This document shows, in pieces, positions 15,820 to 25,401 of a DNA stretch of 64,000 bases (its first letter is position 1; each line of letters starts with the position of its first letter). The DNA lies in the NCBI RefSeq assembly GCF_008386395.1, contig NZ_CP043761.1:2666001-2730000 (forward strand), written 5' to 3'. This DNA is from Paenibacillus sp. 37 (GTDB lineage Bacteria; Bacillota; Bacilli; Paenibacillales; Paenibacillaceae). The position numbers were made by a program, and so were the translations under genes. Under the pieces are notes generated by a model that had not been told where the DNA came from, did no database searches, and was given only the letters and a program-made list of their open reading frames with translations.

Positions 15820-17410
15820 ACATTGGCTCTTTTCTCATATCTGATGGTCTGGTCTGCGATGCCTCGGTCCCTTGAGTTCGGTATTCTCTTGGTGTAAAAC
15901 CTGTTGTTTTCTTGAATATATTAGAAAAATAGTGAGAGTCATTGTAACCAACTTTGTAAGCAACCTCAAAGGTTTTGTTGTTGGTTGTTTTCAGCAGCTC
16001 CTTGGCTTTGCCGATTCGAATCTGGGTTAGATACTCCGTTATCGTTTGACCAGTTTCCTGACTGAAAATCTTGCTTAGATGACTTGGACTGATTCTGACG
16101 TGTGCAGAAATCATCTTCAACGAGACCTGTTCGTTATTGTATTCACGAGATACATAGGCTTTCACCTGATCAATGACGTCACTGTATTTCCCGGAGCATG
16201 CTGCTCTTCTCTGCCATAACAGGTTAAGTAGGGAGCACAGATATTGAGTGCAATCTTCCCAGCACGTAATCTTCCGAATTGTCTGCTGTAAGGAAGTAAT
16301 GTTCTCATCCGAATGATCACTCATGCGGAACAACTGATTCGCCAGCCGAAACGACTCCAGCGTAAGATCATTCAACAAATAGAAGCCATACGAGGAGGAC
16401 TTCCAGTCGAAGGACTGTAATGGAGCGGCAAACTCCTGCACAAAATGGTCACGCAGATTGGGGCTGCCGATTTTGAGGAATTCAAGAAAAGAATTCCTGT
16501 CGAGAAAAAGAGTCGTGTGCTCATCCGGGTTGATTTCACGTAGAGAAGCTCTGTTCTGAAGGGTGAGCCGGGTAATATATTTATCCTCCTCCGCTTCCAG
16601 ATACGAGACATGAATTCCTTGCAGACGCTCCTGCTGACTGCCAATGCCCAGAATAATATTACATTTGAACGTATGTTCAAGTTCCATACGAACCCGCCCG
16701 CGAAGCTGCTCCAGATATACGGATATGCTGTCATCGGAGTGATACTTGAGCAGAAGCACCAACTCGGTTCGGCTTCGAATATAAGGAAGAAGTTCAACGT
16801 GGGGATCACGAGTTTCCTCCAGTATGGGAAGTAGCTTTTTCATCAGGGATTCCGGGTCCCGGGAATCATCTGTTAATCGAACGTCGATAATGACAATGGT
16901 ATAATACCTGGCCGAGAGAGGAAGTGAGAGTTGTTTGGCTGATTCAATTGCATCGGTTGTACCGATGAGTCCTCCGCACAGATCGGCCAGCAGTTTTTCT
17001 TTGGTGATCGTCCGGTTTGTCATGCGTTGATGTTCTTCATCCATTTGTTTGCTGACCTTATGCAGCATTTGGATTAGCTCTGCTGCACTAATGGGCTTTA
17101 GACAGTACTCGGTCACCCCAAGTCGGATGGCCTCCTGGGCATAGCTGAATTCATCATGACCACTCATGATAATGATTTTGATATCAGGTTGTTGAGTGCG
17201 AACAATGGAGGTCAGTTCCAATCCGTTCATAAATGGCATTTTGATATCTGTAATCAAAATATCCGGAGCCCACTCATGAATTAAAGGTAACGCAAGCTCG
17301 CCGTCGGGTGCATCCCCGCAGTAGTGAAAACCTTCCTTTTCCCAATCGATGCAGCTCCGTATATTCTCCCGAATTCCAATTTCGTCATCCACGATCATCA
17401 CCTTTTTCAA
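15812..17410 (-). CDS. YesN-type response regulator with AraC DNA-binding domain
   Basis: 532 residues. The receiver domain at 1-120 has the acidic pair in IVDDE, phospho-acceptor Asp55 in LITDIKMP and a conserved Lys in YCLKPI. A middle region of about 300 residues has no known motif and is typical of the long YesN proteins. The C-terminal AraC domain (about 430-520) has ISPSHLSKIFSQETGQTITE and KVGYNDSHYFSNIFKKTTG, then FTPREYR. Its start overlaps the kinase stop by 4 nt (ATGA). It probably activates the divergent transporter operon when phosphorylated. Confidence 0.95.
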   Translation of the reverse strand: MKKVMIVDDEIGIRENIRSCIDWEKEGFHYCGDAPDGELALPLIHEWAPDILITDIKMPFMNGLELTSIVRTQQPDIKIIIMSGHDEFSYAQEAIRLGVTEYCLKPISAAELIQMLHKVSKQMDEEHQRMTNRTITKEKLLADLCGGLIGTTDAIESAKQLSLPLSARYYTIVIIDVRLTDDSRDPESLMKKLLPILEETRDPHVELLPYIRSRTELVLLLKYHSDDSISVYLEQLRGRVRMELEHTFKCNIILGIGSQQERLQGIHVSYLEAEEDKYITRLTLQNRASLREINPDEHTTLFLDRNSFLEFLKIGSPNLRDHFVQEFAAPLQSFDWKSSSYGFYLLNDLTLESFRLANQLFRMSDHSDENITSLQQTIRKITCWEDCTQYLCSLLNLLWQRRAACSGKYSDVIDQVKAYVSREYNNEQVSLKMISAHVRISPSHLSKIFSQETGQTITEYLTQIRIGKAKELLKTTNNKTFEVAYKVGYNDSHYFSNIFKKTTGFTPREYRTQGTEASQTRPSDMRKEPMYE

Positions 17411-19233
17411 CGGTTAACCTCCTTGCTTTTGGGGATACGAATCATAAATGTGCTGCCTTCCATATACGTACTTTCCATTTCAACACCATAAGATGGTCCA
17501 AAATATAGTCGAATCCGGTGATGTACATTGAGCAGACCGAATCCGCCTTCCTGCTCGTCATCTTGGGGTGAACGGGAAGCAGCCGGCTTCTCCAGCTCTT
17601 CACGTAATTGTGCCAATCGATCCGCAGACATGCCAATTCCGTTATCCTGTACGGTGAGAATGATGCTATTGTCCTCTACATATCCGTGTATGGATATCAG
17701 CCCTTGACCGCGTTTGTTCTTGATCCCATGATAGAGCGCGTTTTCAATCAGGGGCTGCAGCGTCATTTTCAAAATGGGATAATCCTGAAGCTCACGATCA
17801 ACGCTGATCTCGTAGGTGAGAATATCGTGGTACCTCATCTGTTGAATAACCAAGTAACTCCGCGCATGTTCAAGCTCGGTTTGAATGGATACCCAGTCGA
17901 ATCCTTTGTTCAGACTCAAACGAAAGAACTTCGAGAGGGCTTGCACAAGTTTGATTACATTTTCTTTTTTCTCTGCTTCAGCCATCCATAAAATAGACTC
18001 CAACGTGTTATACAGGAAATGAGGGTTGATTTGAGCTTGCAGCGTACGTAGTTCAGCTATTTTCACCTGTTCATTCTCCCGGATGCTCTTTTCGATTAGC
18101 ATTTTGAGCTTATCCAGCATCACGTTGAAGCTTTTGCCCAGATCAGCAATTTCGTCCGAGCCGTGTGGTGTGACTTTGGCTTCCAAGTAACCGTTTGCAG
18201 CTTTACGCATCTTGTTCATCAGAATTTGGATGGGAAGAATCAGTCGATTATTCAGGAAAAAATATAACGATATTGCAAAGAAGGCACTTAACAAAACCGT
18301 GATGATGATTAATTGGCGAATGCTATTGGCCTCTGCAATGATTTCCTGATAAGGAGCTACCCCGATCATCTTCCATCCGGTCTGTTTTGAGGTGCTGTAT
18401 ACAACAAACTGGGGCTTGGATCCTGCAGACAGAATAAAGCTGTCGTGCTGTAGATGTAAAGGGACCGATCGGATCTGATCCATCATGGTTATGGATGCCG
18501 TGGTGGCATCCGGCCTGAAGAGTGTATTTCCGTGTTGATCACTAATATAGAAAAAACCGGAATCCTTAATGGGGGTATTCGTCAAAAAATCATCAATGAA
18601 CGAATCATTTAAATCAATTACTATGAACCCGATGACCTCATGTGTAATTCTCTCTTTGACCGTGGTTATAATTGAAAGCGCATTCTGTTTAGAGTAAGCA
18701 AACCCATCCAGCCTGTTATATTCGGCATAGGCTGCAGAATGAGGAATGCGCAGAATGGCATCCGGATACTGTATCAGATACTTGAAGTACGGGTTACGCA
18801 GCGGATTTCGTTCCAGCTTGAACACGCCTTTTCGTTCACTTATGCCTTTTCCATAAAAATTCACGAACGAGATATTAAGTACCTTGTCATACTTGTAGGT
18901 TTCCCGATAAAGATTGTATGTCTGAAGGATGGCTTTGGCTTCCGGGTAGGACTCCGATTGAGAATACAGATATTGAAGCACTTGCGGGTTCTTGCCCAGT
19001 TCGAGCAGCCGTTCCGTATCCTCAAACAAGATGTCAATGTTCCTGGCAAGCTGGTCGGCAACCAGCTGTGTCGAGGCCTTGTTATGATTGGATACGACCG
19101 TATAAGATTTGTGGTAAGAAATCAATCCAACCACGATCAGTGGTACTGAACTGAGGATGATAAACATGCTGAGTAATTTAAGCCTGAGGCTTGAAGCAAT
19201 CCATTGAATGAGTTTCAACGTATTCCACTCCAT
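17407..19233 (-). CDS. YesM-type sensor histidine kinase
   Basis: 608 residues. Membrane helix 1 (about 17-40), an extracellular dCache-like sensor region (about 45-300), helix 2 (about 307-327), a HAMP domain, then the His_kinase domain with QINPHFLYNT at 401-410 and phospho-acceptor His405. The ATPase end carries LIENALYHGIK and DNGIGM. This is the LytS/YesM class that pairs with AraC-type regulators. It is the first gene of a leftward operon and is divergent from the YtfQ-type transporter genes. The ligand may reach it through the anchored binding protein encoded at 14854-15819. Confidence 0.95.
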   Translation of the reverse strand: MEWNTLKLIQWIASSLRLKLLSMFIILSSVPLIVVGLISYHKSYTVVSNHNKASTQLVADQLARNIDILFEDTERLLELGKNPQVLQYLYSQSESYPEAKAILQTYNLYRETYKYDKVLNISFVNFYGKGISERKGVFKLERNPLRNPYFKYLIQYPDAILRIPHSAAYAEYNRLDGFAYSKQNALSIITTVKERITHEVIGFIVIDLNDSFIDDFLTNTPIKDSGFFYISDQHGNTLFRPDATTASITMMDQIRSVPLHLQHDSFILSAGSKPQFVVYSTSKQTGWKMIGVAPYQEIIAEANSIRQLIIITVLLSAFFAISLYFFLNNRLILPIQILMNKMRKAANGYLEAKVTPHGSDEIADLGKSFNVMLDKLKMLIEKSIRENEQVKIAELRTLQAQINPHFLYNTLESILWMAEAEKKENVIKLVQALSKFFRLSLNKGFDWVSIQTELEHARSYLVIQQMRYHDILTYEISVDRELQDYPILKMTLQPLIENALYHGIKNKRGQGLISIHGYVEDNSIILTVQDNGIGMSADRLAQLREELEKPAASRSPQDDEQEGGFGLLNVHHRIRLYFGPSYGVEMESTYMEGSTFMIRIPKSKEVNR

Positions 19234-19399
19234 CTGAAGGGATCAAAAATGTATCATTAGTATAACATGATTTTCTAATATGTAAGAGAATCGCTAAATA
19301 CTACACAATTAAACAAAGAAATTACACTTTTTAAACTCCATTTTTTGAAATTACTAAATTATTACATAAATAAAGTATGAGACTCCATATAAGCTCGGA

Positions 19400-19415
19400 A
19401 TGAAAGCGTTTTATA
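19400..19415 (+). promoter_or_regulatory. Candidate cre (catabolite-responsive element)
   Basis: ATGAAAGCGTTTTATA fits the CcpA operator consensus WTGNAANCGNWNNCW except at the final conserved C. It lies 48 bp before the start of the binding-protein gene, in a position suited to carbon catabolite repression. Confidence 0.5.
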
Positions 19416-19416
19416 A

Positions 19417-19431
19417 TGTGGTCACACCACA
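19417..19431. promoter_or_regulatory. Perfect inverted repeat in the transporter leader
   Basis: TGTGGT-CAC-ACCACA, two 6-bp arms around 3 bp, one base after the candidate cre and 32 bp before the ATG. It could be an operator for a dimeric regulator or an RNA hairpin; the short loop favours a DNA site. Confidence 0.4.
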
Positions 19432-19462
19432 AGGTGAAACGAAAAAAAGGGAGGATCACAAT

Positions 19463-20485
19463 ATGCGAACCAAAAAAAAGTGGGGACTTGCCATAACCTT
19501 GGCTATGGTGATGCTGGTCAGCACGGCATGTAGCAGTACCAATGGAGGAGCAGGCTCCGATAATGAAACTTCAACGAATGGGAATGGCAGTACACCTGCC
19601 AGCGCCAAAACAATTACGCTTGGTTTTTCGCAGGTTGGTGCGGAGAGTGGCTGGCGTTCGGCGAATACCAAGTCGATTCAGGAATCAGCCAAAGAAGCGG
19701 GTTATGATTTGAAATTCTCCGATGCGCAGCAGAAGCAGGAAAATCAAATTAAAGCTTTGCGATCCTTCATACAACAGAAGGTGACGGTGATCGCTTTTTC
19801 CCCTGTTGTAGAATCCGGTTGGGATACCGTATTGAAGGAAGCGAAGGATGCAGGAATTCCCGTGATTTTGACGGACCGTGCTGTGGATTCCCCGGATAAA
19901 ACCCTCTACAAAACCTTTATTGGCTCCGACTTTGTAGAAGAAGGACGCAAAGCAGGTCAGTGGCTGAGTGACCAATACAAGGACACACAAGACGAGATCA
20001 ACATTGTTGAGCTGCAGGGTACAACAGGCTCCGCACCAGCGAATGACCGTCAAGAGGGCTTTATGGAATTGATTGCTTCCAATTCGAAGCTTAAATTGAT
20101 TGCTTCACAATCGGGTGACTTTACACGTGCCAAAGGCAAAGAAGTCATGCAAGCTTTCCTCAAAGCACATAAAAAAATAGATGTTCTCTATGCACATAAT
20201 GACGATATGGCACTTGGTGCAATTCAGGCCATTGAAGCGGCAGGATTGAAACCAGGCGTAGATATTACCATTATCTCTGTGGATGCCGTGAAGGATGGGA
20301 TGCAGGCTGCTGCTGATGGCAAAATCAACTTTATCGTTGAATGTAATCCGTTGTTAGGACCTCAATTAATGGAAGCGGTTCAATCAGTAGTAGACGGGAA
20401 AGACATCGAACCCCGAATCGTTACGGATGAGACGACCTTCACATCGGAGCAAGCCAAAGAAGCATTGCCAACACGCGAATATTAA
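19463..20485 (+). CDS. ytfQ: YtfQ-type sugar ABC transporter binding lipoprotein
   Basis: 340 residues. A lipoprotein signal ends at LVSTAC with the lipid-bearing Cys23, followed by a Gly/Ser/Asn-rich linker. The mature part is a ribose/galactofuranose-type binding protein: LGFSQVGAESGWR, KALRSFIQQKVTVIAFSPVV, AGIPVILTDRAVD, VELQGTTGSAPANDRQEGF, LYAHNDDMALGAIQAIEAAG. The pattern matches E. coli YtfQ, which binds galactofuranose. ATG at 19463 follows GGGAGG; the longer frame from 19400 has no binding site. It starts the YtfQRT-YjfF-type operon. The real ligand may be another furanose, for example arabinofuranose, given the xylan-type enzyme nearby. Confidence 0.92.
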   Translation: MRTKKKWGLAITLAMVMLVSTACSSTNGGAGSDNETSTNGNGSTPASAKTITLGFSQVGAESGWRSANTKSIQESAKEAGYDLKFSDAQQKQENQIKALRSFIQQKVTVIAFSPVVESGWDTVLKEAKDAGIPVILTDRAVDSPDKTLYKTFIGSDFVEEGRKAGQWLSDQYKDTQDEINIVELQGTTGSAPANDRQEGFMELIASNSKLKLIASQSGDFTRAKGKEVMQAFLKAHKKIDVLYAHNDDMALGAIQAIEAAGLKPGVDITIISVDAVKDGMQAAADGKINFIVECNPLLGPQLMEAVQSVVDGKDIEPRIVTDETTFTSEQAKEALPTREY

Positions 20486-20506
20486 AAGCAGATTCGTATA
20501 ACACCG

Positions 20507-20548
20507 AAAAGTCATTTTTCGACTAGGCTGTCGCTAAATGACTTTTTT
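20507..20548 (+). terminator. Terminator-like hairpin between binding protein and ATPase genes
   Basis: AAAGTCATTT (20508-20517) pairs perfectly with AAATGACTTT (20536-20545), with an inner CGAC/GTCG stem and six T from 20543. It lies inside the operon, so it probably lets only part of the transcripts continue, giving more binding protein than transporter. Confidence 0.75.
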
Positions 20549-20570
20549 CCATAACAAAGGAGAGGGTTAT

Positions 20571-22082
20571 ATGGCCGAGCAAGCACCCATTTTGCAAATG
20601 ACAGGCATCACCAAACAATTTCCCGGGGTTAAAGCGCTGTCCAGCGTCAGCTTTCGCTTGTTTTCGGGCGAGATTCATGCCTTGATGGGTGAGAACGGAG
20701 CGGGGAAGTCGACGCTTATTAAAGTTTTGACCGGCGTTTATTCCATTGATGAAGGAACGGTAAGCATGGATAACCGGGATCTTTCGATCTCCGGTCCGCT
20801 TGAAGCGCAAAAGGCGGGAATCAGTACCGTTTACCAAGAGGTCAATCTCTGTCCCAACTTAACGGTTGCTGAGAATATTTTCATCGGGCGTGAGCCGATG
20901 CGATTTGGCAAAATCAATTGGAAGCAAATGAACAAAGATGCGGAGAACATTCTGCGAGACAGATTACATCTGTCCATCGACGTTAAGGCTCCTTTACAGA
21001 CCTACTCAGTCGCGATGCAACAACTGATTGCAATTGCAAGAGCACTCAGCATCTCGGCAAAAGTGCTCATATTGGATGAACCCACATCCAGTCTGGACAA
21101 AAACGAGGTTCAGCAACTGTTTCGTATTATGCACAAATTAAAGAGTGAAGGTCTCGCAATTCTTTTTGTTACTCATTTTCTTGATCAGGTATACGAAATG
21201 TCGGATCGTCTAACGGTGCTCCGTAACGGGGAATTGGAAGGAGAGTACATAGCCGCAGAACTTCCACGCATGGAACTGGTGCTCAAGATGATCGGCAAGG
21301 AGCTCGAGGTGCTTGAGGAGCTTCCGAAGGAAGCGGATGCTGCCCAGGCGGAGTCGGGAGAACTGTTAATTACCGCTAAGGCACTTGGACGCAAAGGAGC
21401 AATTGAGCCTTTTGATCTGGACATTCGCAAGGGAGAAGTCGTGGGCTTGGCTGGGTTATTGGGGTCTGGTCGTACCGAGATCGCTCGCCTTTTCTTTGGT
21501 GCAGATCGTTCAGATGTAGGCAAGCTGCTCGTTGTAGATACAGGAAGTACGGTCAAGTCGCCGCGTCATGCAATTGATCAGAATATTGCCTTTTGCTCCG
21601 AGAACCGTAAAACCGAAGGCATAATCGATGATTTGACCATTCGGGAGAACATTATTCTGGCTTTACAAGCGACACGAGGTTGGTCCAAACCAATCTCACG
21701 CAAGAAACAGGATGAGATCGCCGAAAAGTACATCAACCTGTTAAATATCCATCCGAAAAACCCGGAGCATTTAATTAAAAATCTGAGTGGCGGTAATCAG
21801 CAAAAGGTGTTGCTTGCACGGTGGCTGCTGATGAACCCCGATCTGTTGATTCTTGATGAACCTACGCGTGGAATTGATATCGGTGCAAAGACTGAGATAC
21901 AGAAGCTGGTGCTCTCTCTGTCGAAGCAGGGCATGGCCGTGCTGTTCATTTCGTCCGAGCTGGAAGAAGTGATTCGTGTCAGCCACCGAATTGCCGTAAT
22001 CCGGGACCGCAAAAAAGTGAAAGAACTTAGCGGGGATCAGATCCATCAACAGCAAATCATGAAAGCAATGGCAGGAGGTTAA
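20571..22082 (+). CDS. ytfR: Sugar ABC transporter ATP-binding protein (YtfR-type)
   Basis: 503 residues with two fused nucleotide-binding domains, as in RbsA, MglA and YtfR. The first domain has Walker A GENGAGKST (near residues 41-49) and LILDEPTSS; the second has GLLGSGRTE, CSENRK, signature LSGGNQQKV and LILDEPTRGID. The degenerate second Walker A is normal in this family. ATG at 20571 follows AAGGAGAG; the frame upstream lies in the terminator hairpin. It energises the two permeases encoded next. Confidence 0.95.
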   Translation: MAEQAPILQMTGITKQFPGVKALSSVSFRLFSGEIHALMGENGAGKSTLIKVLTGVYSIDEGTVSMDNRDLSISGPLEAQKAGISTVYQEVNLCPNLTVAENIFIGREPMRFGKINWKQMNKDAENILRDRLHLSIDVKAPLQTYSVAMQQLIAIARALSISAKVLILDEPTSSLDKNEVQQLFRIMHKLKSEGLAILFVTHFLDQVYEMSDRLTVLRNGELEGEYIAAELPRMELVLKMIGKELEVLEELPKEADAAQAESGELLITAKALGRKGAIEPFDLDIRKGEVVGLAGLLGSGRTEIARLFFGADRSDVGKLLVVDTGSTVKSPRHAIDQNIAFCSENRKTEGIIDDLTIRENIILALQATRGWSKPISRKKQDEIAEKYINLLNIHPKNPEHLIKNLSGGNQQKVLLARWLLMNPDLLILDEPTRGIDIGAKTEIQKLVLSLSKQGMAVLFISSELEEVIRVSHRIAVIRDRKKVKELSGDQIHQQQIMKAMAGG

Positions 22083-22086
22083 AGAG

Positions 22087-23130
22087 ATGGCGGGCAAGAT
22101 GCGTAAACATCATTTGTTTTGGCCGTTATGTATGCTTGGTTTACTTTTAATCTTTAATTTGCTGTACTCTCCGGATTTCTTCTCCCTCGTCATGCGTGAA
22201 GGGAATCTGTATGGCAGCTTGATTGATATTCTCAATTTTGGAGCGCCTTTAATTCTGGTATCAATCGGCATGACACTGGTGATTGCGACCGGAGGTATCG
22301 ACTTGTCCGTGGGCTCCATTGTAGCGATCTCCGGTGCCGTGGCTTGTATGAGCATCAGCAGAGGAGTGGATCAGAGTTCGCTTTGGCTTGTGTTGGGTGC
22401 ACTTGGATTATCTATAGGTCTCTCACTGATCTTGGGTATATGGAACGGAGCGCTGGTTTCGGTTGCCCGAATCCAGCCCATTATTGCAACGCTTATCCTG
22501 ATGGTAGCCGGACGTGGGATTGCGCAATTAATTACGAGTGGACAGATTATTACGGTATCCAACGCGAACTACGCCTATATCGGGGCAGGTTCGCTTGCAG
22601 CATTACCTTTTTCCATCTTCATCGTATTAACTGTGCTGCTTGTTGCCTCATTGCTGACGAGAAAAACGGCACTGGGACTGTTTATTGAATCGGTCGGAAG
22701 CAACGCAAACGCGAGCCAACTGGCAGGTATTCGTTCAAAAACGGTTATTCTCACGGTATATGTCTTCTGTGGTCTGTGTGCCGGCATTGCCGGGCTTATT
22801 CTCAGCTCGAATGTATCCAGTGCGGATGGAAATAACGCAGGTCTGTGGTATGAACTTGATGCCATTCTTGCGGTAGTCATCGGGGGTACTTCGCTCAATG
22901 GTGGTCGTTTCTATCTAATGGGTACCGTCGTTGGAGCACTCATTATCCAAACCTTAACAACGACGATCTATATGATTGGAGTCCCGCCAGAAGTTACGCT
23001 GGTTGTCAAAGCCTTTGTTGTACTGGCCGTATGTTTGATTCAATCCGATTCATTCCGCAATTCCATGGTGATCCGTTGGAAAAAACGGAAGTTTCCAGCC
23101 GAACAGGGGGTTAACCGCCATGTTTCTTAA
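22087..23130 (+). CDS. ytfT: Sugar ABC transporter permease (YtfT-type)
   Basis: 347 residues, about 8-10 membrane helices, BPD_transp_2 family (RbsC/YtfT). Landmarks are GMTLVIATGGIDLSVGSIVA, the family signature near residue 65, and LDAILAVVIGGTSLNGGR near the end. ATG follows AGGAGG and starts 4 nt after the ATPase stop. It overlaps the second permease gene by 11 nt. Two different permeases in one operon point to a heterodimeric channel, as in the E. coli YtfT/YjfF system. Confidence 0.93.
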   Translation: MAGKMRKHHLFWPLCMLGLLLIFNLLYSPDFFSLVMREGNLYGSLIDILNFGAPLILVSIGMTLVIATGGIDLSVGSIVAISGAVACMSISRGVDQSSLWLVLGALGLSIGLSLILGIWNGALVSVARIQPIIATLILMVAGRGIAQLITSGQIITVSNANYAYIGAGSLAALPFSIFIVLTVLLVASLLTRKTALGLFIESVGSNANASQLAGIRSKTVILTVYVFCGLCAGIAGLILSSNVSSADGNNAGLWYELDAILAVVIGGTSLNGGRFYLMGTVVGALIIQTLTTTIYMIGVPPEVTLVVKAFVVLAVCLIQSDSFRNSMVIRWKKRKFPAEQGVNRHVS

Positions 23131-24094
23131 TCGTAAGTATCTCCCGGTCCTTGTCACCTTCGGTTTGCTGGCCGTGATGTTTGCTATAGGCTCTTTCCGG
23201 TATACAGGGTTCTTTTCCACACAGGTATTGCTTAATCTTCTCATTGATAACGCATTTCTGATTATCACGGCGATTGGCATGACTTTTGTGATTGTATCGG
23301 GAGGAATCGACCTGTCGGTTGGTTCTGTCATTGCGCTGACGACCATCATTAGCGCAAGTCTGGTCGAGAAGCAAGGGTGGTCGCCTGCGATCGTTATACC
23401 GATGGTGCTTGTCATGGGTGCGCTCTTTGGCACAGTCATGGGGGCGATCATCCACTATTTTAAAATTCAGCCTTTCATCGTGACACTGGCAGGCATGTTT
23501 TTGGCGCGGGGGCTGTGTTATGTCATTAGTCTCGACACCATTACCATTACAAATTCATTTTACACACAGGTTGCGCAGGCGAAAATTTCCCTGCCAGGGG
23601 GCAGCTTTGTCTCCATTAATGTCATTATTGCTCTGGTCATTGTACTGCTCGCGATCTACCTGGCACATTACACTCGGTTCGGGCGCAACGTTTACGCCAT
23701 CGGCGGAAGCGAGCAATCCGCGCTGCTTATGGGACTGCCGGTTGCACGTACCAAAATCCTGGTGTACACGTTCAGCGGTTTGTGCTCCGCGCTTGCCGGT
23801 GTTGTCTTCACCTTTTACATGTTATCCGGTTATGGATTACACGCCATGGGTCTTGAACTCGATACCATCGCCGCTGTTGTAATAGGAGGCACCTTGTTAA
23901 CAGGTGGTGTGGGGTATGTGGCGGGAACCTTTATTGGTGTATTGATCCAGGGGGCTATCCAAACTATAATTAGCTTCGAAGGCACGCTAAGCTCATGGTG
24001 GACCAAGATTGTGATTGGCCTAATGTTGTTTGTTTTTATTTTATTCCAACGACTGCTTAGCGGGCGGCGAGTATCCTCGAAATCACTGCATTAA
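23120..24094 (+). CDS. yjfF: Sugar ABC transporter permease (YjfF-type)
   Basis: 324 residues, also BPD_transp_2. GMTFVIVSGGIDLSVGSVIA is near residue 54 and LDTIAAVVIGGTLLTGG near residue 250. MFLARGLCYVISLDTITI and YAIGGSEQSALLMGLPV are typical of YjfF. It starts inside the end of the first permease gene. Together with that gene and the ATPase it forms a complete importer, served by the binding proteins at 19463-20485 and probably 24203-25258. Confidence 0.93.
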   Translation: MFLNRKYLPVLVTFGLLAVMFAIGSFRYTGFFSTQVLLNLLIDNAFLIITAIGMTFVIVSGGIDLSVGSVIALTTIISASLVEKQGWSPAIVIPMVLVMGALFGTVMGAIIHYFKIQPFIVTLAGMFLARGLCYVISLDTITITNSFYTQVAQAKISLPGGSFVSINVIIALVIVLLAIYLAHYTRFGRNVYAIGGSEQSALLMGLPVARTKILVYTFSGLCSALAGVVFTFYMLSGYGLHAMGLELDTIAAVVIGGTLLTGGVGYVAGTFIGVLIQGAIQTIISFEGTLSSWWTKIVIGLMLFVFILFQRLLSGRRVSSKSLH

Positions 24095-24202
24095 GTGGAT
24101 CGAATGAAATGAAATTGCACACAAATACCGACACAATTATATAACTAGATGTGCTCTGCATCGGTGGCAGCAGAGACTAACATGGAGATGGGAGATGCGT
24201 GA

Positions 24203-25258
24203 ATGAGAAGACATGTGATCGGGTTGTATTTGTTCATACTGCTACTGCTGCTTGTCGGTTGTACAACACCTGAGTCTGAATCTGTGTCTCCTCCCATCTC
24301 GTCTAACAACTTGGAAACTCTCCCATCTGTTGAGGAATGGATGGAATCAGCGGTAGCAAGGGATACCTCTACGAAACCGATTGTCTTGGGTTTTTCACAA
24401 CTGGGTAGAGAGAGTGCCTGGCGTCTGGCAAACTCCACGTCTATCCGGAATGCTGCGGCAGAATCGGGAATCTCCCTTGTAATAAAAAATGCAGAACAGT
24501 CTCAGACGAAACAGTTCGAGGCTGTTCGGTCGTTCATCAGGCAAAAGGTGGATGTCATTGCCATTGCACCGGTCGTGGAATCGGGCTGGGATGGTATTCT
24601 TCAGGAGGCCAGGGATGCAGGTATACCTGTGATCATCGTAGACCGGTCAGTTGATGTCAAAGACACTTCACTTTTTGTGACAACGATTGGATCGGACTTT
24701 TATGAGGAAGGTGTGAAGGCCGGGAAGTACATTCAGGATCGGATGCGAAATCATCCGGGTTTGATACGGATTGCCGAACTGCAAGGCACGAGTGGTTCTA
24801 CACCCTCTATCCAGCGTGGCGAGGGCTTTAGAAGCATTTTCGACACCAGAGCAGATATCATCTTCTCACAAAGTGCTCCTGCCGATTTTACGGAGGACAA
24901 TGGCAAACAAGTGATGAAAGAATTCCTTCAGGTCCCGGAAGATGAACGGCCGCAGGTTCTTTTTGCCCATAATGATGAAATGGCTTTTGGCGCCATACAA
25001 GCGATTGAAGAAGCTGGGCTGAAGCCGGGAGAGGACATTATCATTGTTTCGGTGGACGGCTCCCGCAAAGCACTTGAAATTCTAGCCAGTGGGAAAATCA
25101 ACGCTGTGGTGGAATGTAACCCGCTGCTTGGTCCTCAGCTTATGCAGGCTACAAAAGAAATTATTGCAGGGCGTACACTCCCGAAGCGCATGGCACCCCC
25201 GGAGGACATTTTTACACAGGAGAGTGCTAGACGGGAGATGTACAACAGGCGATTCTAG
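24203..25258 (+). CDS. Second YtfQ-type binding lipoprotein
   Basis: 351 residues, clearly related to the first binding protein. Shared elements include GFSQLGRESAWRLANSTSIR, RSFIRQKVDVIAIAPVVESG, AGIPVIIVDRSVD, LFAHNDEMAFGAIQAIEEAG and AVVECNPLLGPQLM. The lipoprotein signal has LLLLVGC with Cys20. A linker of about 40 residues precedes the domain. It follows the last permease gene by 108 bp and likely feeds the same transporter. Two binding proteins for one transporter could widen its substrate range; the alternative is a sensing role like that of the protein at 14854-15819. Confidence 0.9.
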   Translation: MRRHVIGLYLFILLLLLVGCTTPESESVSPPISSNNLETLPSVEEWMESAVARDTSTKPIVLGFSQLGRESAWRLANSTSIRNAAAESGISLVIKNAEQSQTKQFEAVRSFIRQKVDVIAIAPVVESGWDGILQEARDAGIPVIIVDRSVDVKDTSLFVTTIGSDFYEEGVKAGKYIQDRMRNHPGLIRIAELQGTSGSTPSIQRGEGFRSIFDTRADIIFSQSAPADFTEDNGKQVMKEFLQVPEDERPQVLFAHNDEMAFGAIQAIEEAGLKPGEDIIIVSVDGSRKALEILASGKINAVVECNPLLGPQLMQATKEIIAGRTLPKRMAPPEDIFTQESARREMYNRRF

Positions 25259-25296
25259 AATATGCGAAAAAATAGAACATTTTGGATAAAATTCAA

Positions 25297-25326
25297 TTTA
25301 CTTTAAATAAACTTATCGTTTATACT
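25297..25326 (+). promoter_or_regulatory. Candidate promoter of the CE4 esterase gene
   Basis: TTTACT (25297-25302), 18-bp spacer, TATACT (25321-25326). The expected start near 25333 leaves a leader of about 147 nt containing the cre-like site 25386-25401. Confidence 0.45.
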
Positions 25327-25385
25327 GAACTCACCTTGAACTAAAGTTCTTTTCTATGAGAAAAGACGTAGCGGTTTGCATACTT

Positions 25386-25401
25386 TTGAAAGCGCTTTTT
25401 T
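25386..25401 (+). promoter_or_regulatory. Candidate cre downstream of the promoter
   Basis: TTGAAAGCGCTTTTTT matches WTGNAANCGNWNNCW except at the conserved C. Its place past the likely transcription start suits CcpA roadblock repression of the esterase gene. Confidence 0.45.

Noticed and set aside
16372-16809. 145-codon frame inside the response regulator gene
   Set aside because: It is on the same strand in another frame within a clearly coding gene, with no binding site or domain.
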